Shown here: positions 59,537 through 64,000 of the stretch, in pieces | How the letters are laid out: each line of letters begins with the position of its first letter | Position numbering within the stretch: position 1 is the first letter of the stretch | Origin: JANPCX01 sp966211815 | GTDB taxonomy: Bacteria > Pseudomonadota > Gammaproteobacteria > Burkholderiales > Burkholderiaceae_C | Assembly (NCBI GenBank): GCA_966211815.1 | Contig: CBIHOD010000003.1 | Coordinates: forward strand, 62,001 to 126,000 | Length of the DNA: 64,000 bases | Reading direction: 5' to 3' | Translations under genes and position numbers: made by a program | The notes under the pieces: model-generated | What the model saw: the letters and a program-made list of their open reading frames with translations, nothing else | Database searches by the model: none | What the model was told of the DNA's origin: nothing

Positions 59537-60013
59537 TCAGGGAAGGGCGGTTTGGCCCGGCTGCGGCGCCGCGGCGCCCGCCTCCGGGCTGACGACGAGG
59601 TGGTTGCCCTCGACGCTGGCGACGACGTGGCTGCCGGCCGCCCGGACGGGTGTCCCCGGCGCCAGCCTGGCGGTCCATTCGGAGCCGCGGTAATTCACGC
59701 GGGCGGTGCCGTCGGCCCGCCAGGCTTGCACCCACACGCGCTCGCCGATGTCCAGGTTGACGTCGCGGTTCATGTGGGCCGGGGCAGAGCCGGGTTGCCT
59801 GGCGCGCTTCCAGTGCCAAAGGGCCGTGGCGCCGCTGCCGGCGACCGCGGCCGTGAGCAGTTGCATCGTGACCGACAGGCCGAGGTGGGCCGCCACCGCC
59901 GCCGCGGCCAGGCCCAACGCGAGCATCAGCAGGTAAAAGGTGCCCGTGAGCAGTTCGGCCGCGACCAGCAAGCCGGCCAGCACCCACCAGGCGGTGGCGG
60001 AAGAAAAATCCAT
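59537..60013 (-). CDS. NfeD-family membrane protein
   Basis: 158 residues with three membrane segments (about 8-28, 30-48 and 50-65) and a C-terminal OB-fold domain: LDIGERVWVQAWRADGTARVNYRGSEW (part of the barrel) and GSHVVASVEGNHLVV. It partners the band 7 protein encoded immediately downstream. It is divergent from the decarboxylase gene. Confidence 0.9.
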   Translation of the reverse strand: MDFSSATAWWVLAGLLVAAELLTGTFYLLMLALGLAAAAVAAHLGLSVTMQLLTAAVAGSGATALWHWKRARQPGSAPAHMNRDVNLDIGERVWVQAWRADGTARVNYRGSEWTARLAPGTPVRAAGSHVVASVEGNHLVVSPEAGAAAPQPGQTALP

Positions 60014-60192
60014 GGCGAGTTCCTCGATGGTCCTGGGCGGCGGTTGGCGGGCATCTCGCCACCGGCCGTCCGGCAGTTTAGGGCGGCGGCGCGAGGTCGC
60101 CCTGCGGGTTGTCCAGGGCGGGCCTCCGACTTCAAACAGCCCTACACTTCGCGCTTTCCCGCAGACCCCCCGCCAGCCCAGGACCGCCCGCC

Positions 60193-62457
60193 ATGCAGCG
60201 CTTTCGCTTCCCCATCGTCATCATCGACGAGGACTTCCGCTCGGAGAACACCTCCGGTTTCGGCATCCGCGCGCTCGCGCAAGCCATCGAGAAAGAGGGC
60301 TTCGAAGTGCTCGGCGCCACCAGTTACGGCGACCTGAGCCAGTTCGCCCAGCAGCAAAGCCGCGCCAGCGCGTTCATCCTGTCGATCGACGACGAAGAGT
60401 TCACGCCCGGCCCCGAGCTCGATCCGGCGGTGCTGAACCTGCGCAAATTCATCGACGAGATCCGCTTCAAGAACGCCGAGATCCCGATCTATTTGTACGG
60501 CGAGACACGCACCTCGCAGCACCTGCCCAACGACGTGCTGCGCGAACTGCACGGCTTCATCCACATGTTCGAGGACACGCCGGAGTTCGTGGCGCGCCAC
60601 ATCATCCGCGAGGCGCGCAGCTACCTCGACTCGCTCGCGCCGCCCTTCTTCCGCGCGCTGATGGAATACGCGCAGGACGGCTCGTATTCCTGGCACTGCC
60701 CCGGCCATTCCGGCGGCGTGGCTTTCCTGAAGAGCCCGATCGGCCAGATGTTCCACCAGTTCTTCGGCGAGAACATGCTGCGCGCCGACGTCTGCAACGC
60801 GGTGGAAGAGCTGGGCCAGCTGCTCGACCACACCGGCCCGGTGGCGGCCAGCGAGCGCAACGCGGCGCGCATCTTCAATGCCGACCACTGCTACTTCGTG
60901 ACCAACGGCACCAGCACCAGCAACAAGATGGTGTGGCACCACAACGTGGCGCCAGGCGACGTGGTGGTGGTCGACCGCAACTGCCACAAGTCGATCCTGC
61001 ACTCGATCATCATGACGGGCGCGATCCCGGTGTTCCTGACGCCCACGCGCAACAACCACGGCATCATCGGCCCCATCCCGCAGAGCGAATTCAGCAAGGA
61101 GTCGATCCAGAAGAAGATCGCGGCCAACCCGCTGCTCAAGGGCGTGGACCCGAAGAAGGTCAAGCCGCGGATCATGACGTTGACGCAGAGCACCTACGAC
61201 GGCGTGCTCTACAACACCGAAACCATCAAGGGCATGCTCGACGGCTATGTCGGCACGCTGCACTTCGACGAAGCCTGGCTGCCGCACGCCGCCTTCCACA
61301 AGTTCTACGGCGGCTACCACGCGATGGGCAAGTACCGCGCGCGGCCGAAGGAGGCGATGGTCTATGCCACGCAATCCACCCACAAGTCGCTCGCCGGCCT
61401 GAGCCAGGCCTCGCAGGTGCTGGTGCAGGACTCGCAGACGCACAAGCTCGACACGCACCTGTTCAACGAGGCGTACCTGATGCACACCTCGACCAGCCCG
61501 CAGTACAGCATCATCGCCAGCTGCGACGTGGCCGCCGCGATGATGGAGCCGCCCGGCGGCACCGCGCTGGTGGAGGAGAGCATCCGCGAGGCGCTCGATT
61601 TCCGCCGCGCGATGCGCAAGGTCACCAAGGACTACGGCAAGGACTGGTGGTTCAAGGTGTGGGGCCCCGACCGCCTCGCCACGGCCGACATCGGTACCTC
61701 GGAAGACTGGATCCTGAAGGCCAACGACAAGTGGCACGGCTTCGGCAACCTGGCGCCGGGCTTCAACATGCTCGACCCGATCAAGTCGACCATCATCACG
61801 CCGGGCATGGACATGAGCGGCAAGTTCGCCAAGACCGGCATCCCGGCGAGCATCGTCACCAAGTACCTGGCCGAGCACGGCGTGGTGGTCGAGAAGACCG
61901 GCCTGTATTCGTTCTTCATCATGTTCACCATCGGCATCACCAAGGGCCGCTGGAACACGCTGCTGACCGCGCTGCAGCAGTTCAAGGACGACTACGACCG
62001 CAACCAGCCGATGTGGCGCATCATGCCGGAGTTCACGGCCGCGAACCCGCGCTACGAATCGTGGGGCCTGCGCGACCTGTGCCAGCAGATCCACGACTTC
62101 TACAAATCGCGCGACGTCGCCCGCCTGACGACCGAGATGTATTTGTCGGACATGATCCCGGCGATGAAGCCGTCGGACGCTTTCGCCAAGATGGCGCACC
62201 GCGAGATCGAGCGCGTGGCGATGGACGAACTGGAAGGCCGCATCACCGCCATCCTGCTGACGCCTTACCCGCCGGGCATCCCGCTGCTGATCCCGGGCGA
62301 GCGCTTCAACCGCAAGATCGTCGACTACCTGCGCTTCACGCGCCAGTTCAACGCCGCCTTCCCCGGCTTCGACACCGACGTGCATGGCCTGGTCGAAAAG
62401 GACGACGAGGCGGGCATCCGCCACTATTACGTGGACTGCGTGCGCGACGAGGTTTGA
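60193..62457 (+). CDS. PLP-dependent Arg/Lys/Orn decarboxylase (inducible, large form)
   Basis: Starts at ATG 60193 (MQRFRFPIVIIDEDFR); 754 residues. N-terminal receiver-like wing domain (1-130), the aspartate-aminotransferase-fold core with CPGHSGGVAFLKSP and the PLP Lys in ATQSTHKSLAGLSQ, and the C-terminal domain from about 600. This matches the acid-resistance or biosynthetic decameric decarboxylases (AdiA, LdcC, SpeF). Which of arginine, lysine or ornithine it uses is not certain from motifs alone; no antiporter gene is adjacent, which weakens an acid-resistance role. Confidence 0.9.
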   Translation: MQRFRFPIVIIDEDFRSENTSGFGIRALAQAIEKEGFEVLGATSYGDLSQFAQQQSRASAFILSIDDEEFTPGPELDPAVLNLRKFIDEIRFKNAEIPIYLYGETRTSQHLPNDVLRELHGFIHMFEDTPEFVARHIIREARSYLDSLAPPFFRALMEYAQDGSYSWHCPGHSGGVAFLKSPIGQMFHQFFGENMLRADVCNAVEELGQLLDHTGPVAASERNAARIFNADHCYFVTNGTSTSNKMVWHHNVAPGDVVVVDRNCHKSILHSIIMTGAIPVFLTPTRNNHGIIGPIPQSEFSKESIQKKIAANPLLKGVDPKKVKPRIMTLTQSTYDGVLYNTETIKGMLDGYVGTLHFDEAWLPHAAFHKFYGGYHAMGKYRARPKEAMVYATQSTHKSLAGLSQASQVLVQDSQTHKLDTHLFNEAYLMHTSTSPQYSIIASCDVAAAMMEPPGGTALVEESIREALDFRRAMRKVTKDYGKDWWFKVWGPDRLATADIGTSEDWILKANDKWHGFGNLAPGFNMLDPIKSTIITPGMDMSGKFAKTGIPASIVTKYLAEHGVVVEKTGLYSFFIMFTIGITKGRWNTLLTALQQFKDDYDRNQPMWRIMPEFTAANPRYESWGLRDLCQQIHDFYKSRDVARLTTEMYLSDMIPAMKPSDAFAKMAHREIERVAMDELEGRITAILLTPYPPGIPLLIPGERFNRKIVDYLRFTRQFNAAFPGFDTDVHGLVEKDDEAGIRHYYVDCVRDEV

Positions 62458-62476
62458 AAAAGGCGCGGACAGTAAA

Positions 62477-62512
62477 AAAAGGGGGCGCCCGCAAGCGCCC
62501 CTTTTGTTTTTT
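62477..62512. terminator. Bidirectional intrinsic terminator
   Basis: Stem GGGGCGC / GCGCCCC with six-base loop, extended by A and T runs on both sides (AAAAAAA left, TTTTGTTTTTTT right). It sits between the convergent decarboxylase and fabI genes. Confidence 0.9.
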
Positions 62513-62553
62513 TGATTCCCGCCGCGCAGGGCGGTCGGTCGTTCGGGTAGAGG

Positions 62554-63342
62554 TCAGCCCTCGCTGCCCACGCCGCCCATGGCGTGGCTGAAGCCGGCGT
62601 CCACGTAAGTGATCTCGGAGGTCACGCCCGCCGCCAGGTCGGACATCAGGAAGGCCGCGACGTTGCCGACGTCGTCGATCGTCACGTTGCGGCGCAGCGG
62701 GGCGTTGGCGGCGAATTCGCCGAGCAGCTTGCCGAAATCCTTGATGCCCGAGGCCGCCAGGGTCTTGATCGGTCCGGCGGAGATGCCGTTCACCCGGATG
62801 CCCTTCGGGCCGAGGCTGGACGCCAGGTAGCGCACGCTGGCTTCAAGCGAGGCCTTGGCCAGGCCCATGGTGTTGTAGTTCGGCACGCTGCGGACCGAGC
62901 CCAGGTAGGTCAGGGTCAGCAGGGCGGCCGTGGGCGTCAGGCGGGGCAGGGCGGCCTTGGCCATGGCCGGGAAGCTGTAGCTCGAAATGTCATGGGCGAT
63001 GCGGAAGGCCTCGCGGGACAGGCCGTCGAGGAAGTCCCCGGCGATCGCCTCGCGCGGCGCGAAACCGATGGAATGCACGAAGCCGTCGAATTGGGGCCAG
63101 GCTTGGCCGAGATCGTCGAAAAGGCGCTGGATCTGGGCGTCGTCCGAGACGTCGCAATCGAAAACCAGTTTGGAGCCGAACTCGGCGGCGAAACCCTCGG
63201 TCCGGTCCTTGAAGCGCTCCCCCACATAGCTGAAAGCCAATTCGGCGCCTTCCCGGTGGCAAGCCCGCGCGATGCCGTACGCGATGGAGCGGTTGGACAG
63301 CAGGCCGGTGATCAAAAAGCGCTTTCCAGACAAAAATCCCAT
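62554..63342 (-). CDS. fabI: Enoyl-[acyl-carrier-protein] reductase FabI
   Basis: 262 residues. The start GFLSGKRFLITGLLSNRSIAYGIA has the FabI form of the Rossmann motif, with HSIGFAPREAIAGDF, and the catalytic Tyr-x6-Lys in NYNTMGLAKASLEA. AGPIKTLAASGIKDF is the substrate-loop region. It reduces the enoyl intermediate in fatty-acid elongation (NADH) and is the target of triclosan-type inhibitors. It is a single gene by context. Confidence 0.97.
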   Translation of the reverse strand: MGFLSGKRFLITGLLSNRSIAYGIARACHREGAELAFSYVGERFKDRTEGFAAEFGSKLVFDCDVSDDAQIQRLFDDLGQAWPQFDGFVHSIGFAPREAIAGDFLDGLSREAFRIAHDISSYSFPAMAKAALPRLTPTAALLTLTYLGSVRSVPNYNTMGLAKASLEASVRYLASSLGPKGIRVNGISAGPIKTLAASGIKDFGKLLGEFAANAPLRRNVTIDDVGNVAAFLMSDLAAGVTSEITYVDAGFSHAMGGVGSEG

Positions 63343-63466
63343 GGGTTCTCCCAGTCAAAAGTGGCGGGATTTTCGCATGACGGCAATGTGAGCGGCCGCT
63401 GGCGTCGCTCAGGCGGCGCCGCCGTGGCCGGCCTCCTGGGCACGGGCGGCAAACCGCATGCGAGCC

Positions 63467-63495
63467 TTGATCGCGGCCGTTTGGCGGGATATAAT
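63467..63495 (+). promoter_or_regulatory. Promoter of the rimP-nusA-infB operon
   Basis: TTGATC (63467-63472) and a perfect TATAAT (63490-63495) with a 17-base spacer, divergent from fabI and about 80 bases before rimP. Confidence 0.8.
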
Positions 63496-63519
63496 CCTGG
63501 TTTTCCAAGAAAGCTGCAC

Positions 63520-63548
63520 GGGGCGGATTCTTCCAGCCCTTTTTTTTT
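63520..63548 (+). promoter_or_regulatory. Leader terminator/attenuator upstream of rimP
   Basis: GGGCGGA pairs with TCC-A-GCCC (one bulged A, loop TTCT) and is followed by nine T. It falls about 20 bases after the predicted transcript start and 28 bases before rimP, so transcripts must read through it. Confidence 0.6.
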
Positions 63549-63575
63549 GCTTGAACGACTTTTGACGAACGATTG

Positions 63576-64000
63576 ATGGGACTGGACTCGACGGTAGAGC
63601 GCACGGTGAGCGGGCTGGGGTACGACTTGGTGGAGACCGAGCGGGCGCCCCGTGGGCTGCTTCGGGTGTACATCGACCGCGTCGCGGGCGACCCCGCCGG
63701 CGAATTCATCACCGTCGACGACTGCGAGAAGGTCACCCGGCAACTGCAGCACGTCCTGGAAGTCGAAGGCTTCCCTTACGAGCGGCTGGAAGTGTCGTCG
63801 CCCGGCCTGGACCGCCTGATCAAGAAGCCCGCCGATTTCGAGCGCTTCGCGGGCCAGGAAGTCGACCTCACCCTGAAGATGCCGTTCCAGGGGCGGAAAA
63901 AATACCGCGGCGTTCTGCAGCGGGCTCCGGCCGATGCCGAGCCGGGCGCCGCCGGGGAATCCGGCCAGGACTGGCGGGTGGTCTTCACCGACGGCAAGGT
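63576..64000 (+). CDS. rimP: Ribosome maturation factor RimP (3' end cut by window)
   Basis: 141 codons visible from ATG 63576 (MGLDSTVERTVSGLGYDLVE). Conserved RimP features include RVYIDR, TVDDCEKVTRQLQHVLEVEG and LEVSSPGLDRLIKKPADFERF. Needed for 30S maturation. RimP usually heads the rimP-nusA-infB operon, which would continue to the right. The C-terminal Sm-like domain is incomplete because of the window edge. Confidence 0.95.
   Translation, partial: MGLDSTVERTVSGLGYDLVETERAPRGLLRVYIDRVAGDPAGEFITVDDCEKVTRQLQHVLEVEGFPYERLEVSSPGLDRLIKKPADFERFAGQEVDLTLKMPFQGRKKYRGVLQRAPADAEPGAAGESGQDWRVVFTDGK

Noticed and set aside
1..64000. CRISPR arrays, insertion sequences, integrases, phage genes
   Set aside because: Searched by eye on both strands; no repeat-spacer pattern, transposase or integrase motif was found.

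Overview
The window is GC-rich chromosomal DNA from a beta-proteobacterium, most likely of the order Burkholderiales (Comamonadaceae-like). The evidence is the thrS-infC-rpmI-rplT-pheS-pheT-ihfA-merR-tRNA-Pro block in its usual beta-proteobacterial order, the codon use, and the family likeness of FabI, RimP, QmcA/NfeD and Tex. No species can be named from the sequence alone. No insertion sequence, integrase, prophage or CRISPR array was seen.

Layout. 1-4600: a 3'-truncated ribosome-assembly GTPase (YlqF/RbgA), a small conserved protein, and an oxidoreductase / small membrane peptide / MFS transporter operon divergent from a LysR regulator. 4600-4940: a tRNA-Gly/tRNA-Cys pair. 4965-20924: a surface-polysaccharide locus on the plus strand. 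It holds a DUF2304 protein, a CysN-CysC-like fusion, the Wzm/Wzt ABC exporter, a complete wlbA-wlbB-wlbC-wlbD set for UDP-ManNAc3NAcA-type sugars, a UPF0104-type membrane protein, sugar-nucleotide SDRs, Gmd and Fcl for GDP-L-fucose, and three GT2 glycosyltransferases. Bases about 7511-11400 are much more AT-rich than the rest, which points to separate acquisition. 21000-27997: a minus-strand four-gene operon with a TMTC-like multi-membrane TPR protein, a GT4-GT2 fusion, a secreted protein with twelve GDDxY-type repeats, and a VanZ-like membrane protein. It reads as a possible dedicated glycosylation system for the repeat protein.

28091-38278: Tex, a Cu/Zn superoxide dismutase lipoprotein, a penicillin-acylase-family lipoprotein, and a DUF4331 / small lipoprotein / TPR / HupE-UreJ-like operon. 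38300-46660: the translation block. thrS is preceded by an 18-codon threonine-rich leader peptide and an intrinsic terminator, which is the layout of a transcription attenuator. infC appears to start at AUC.

47017-58242: a GAF protein, then an iron-acquisition locus built around one perfect Fur-box palindrome. Leftward from it run a DUF4198 protein, a TonB-dependent receptor and a PepSY-TM protein. Rightward runs a tightly coupled operon: a clavaminate-synthase-like oxygenase, SbnB-, SbnH- and SbnA-like enzymes, a MATE exporter and a minimal SbnI/SerK-like protein. The operon encodes a route from serine to L-2,3-diaminopropionate plus a decarboxylase, but no NIS or NRPS synthetase is present, so the product is unknown. 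58371-64000: tRNA-Ser, QmcA/NfeD, an Arg/Lys/Orn-type decarboxylase, FabI, and the start of the rimP-nusA-infB operon behind a promoter and a leader terminator.

The strongest leads are the orphan diaminopropionate metallophore operon, the TMTC-like / GDDxY-repeat operon, the thrS attenuator, and the CysN-CysC fusion whose GTPase motifs have decayed.
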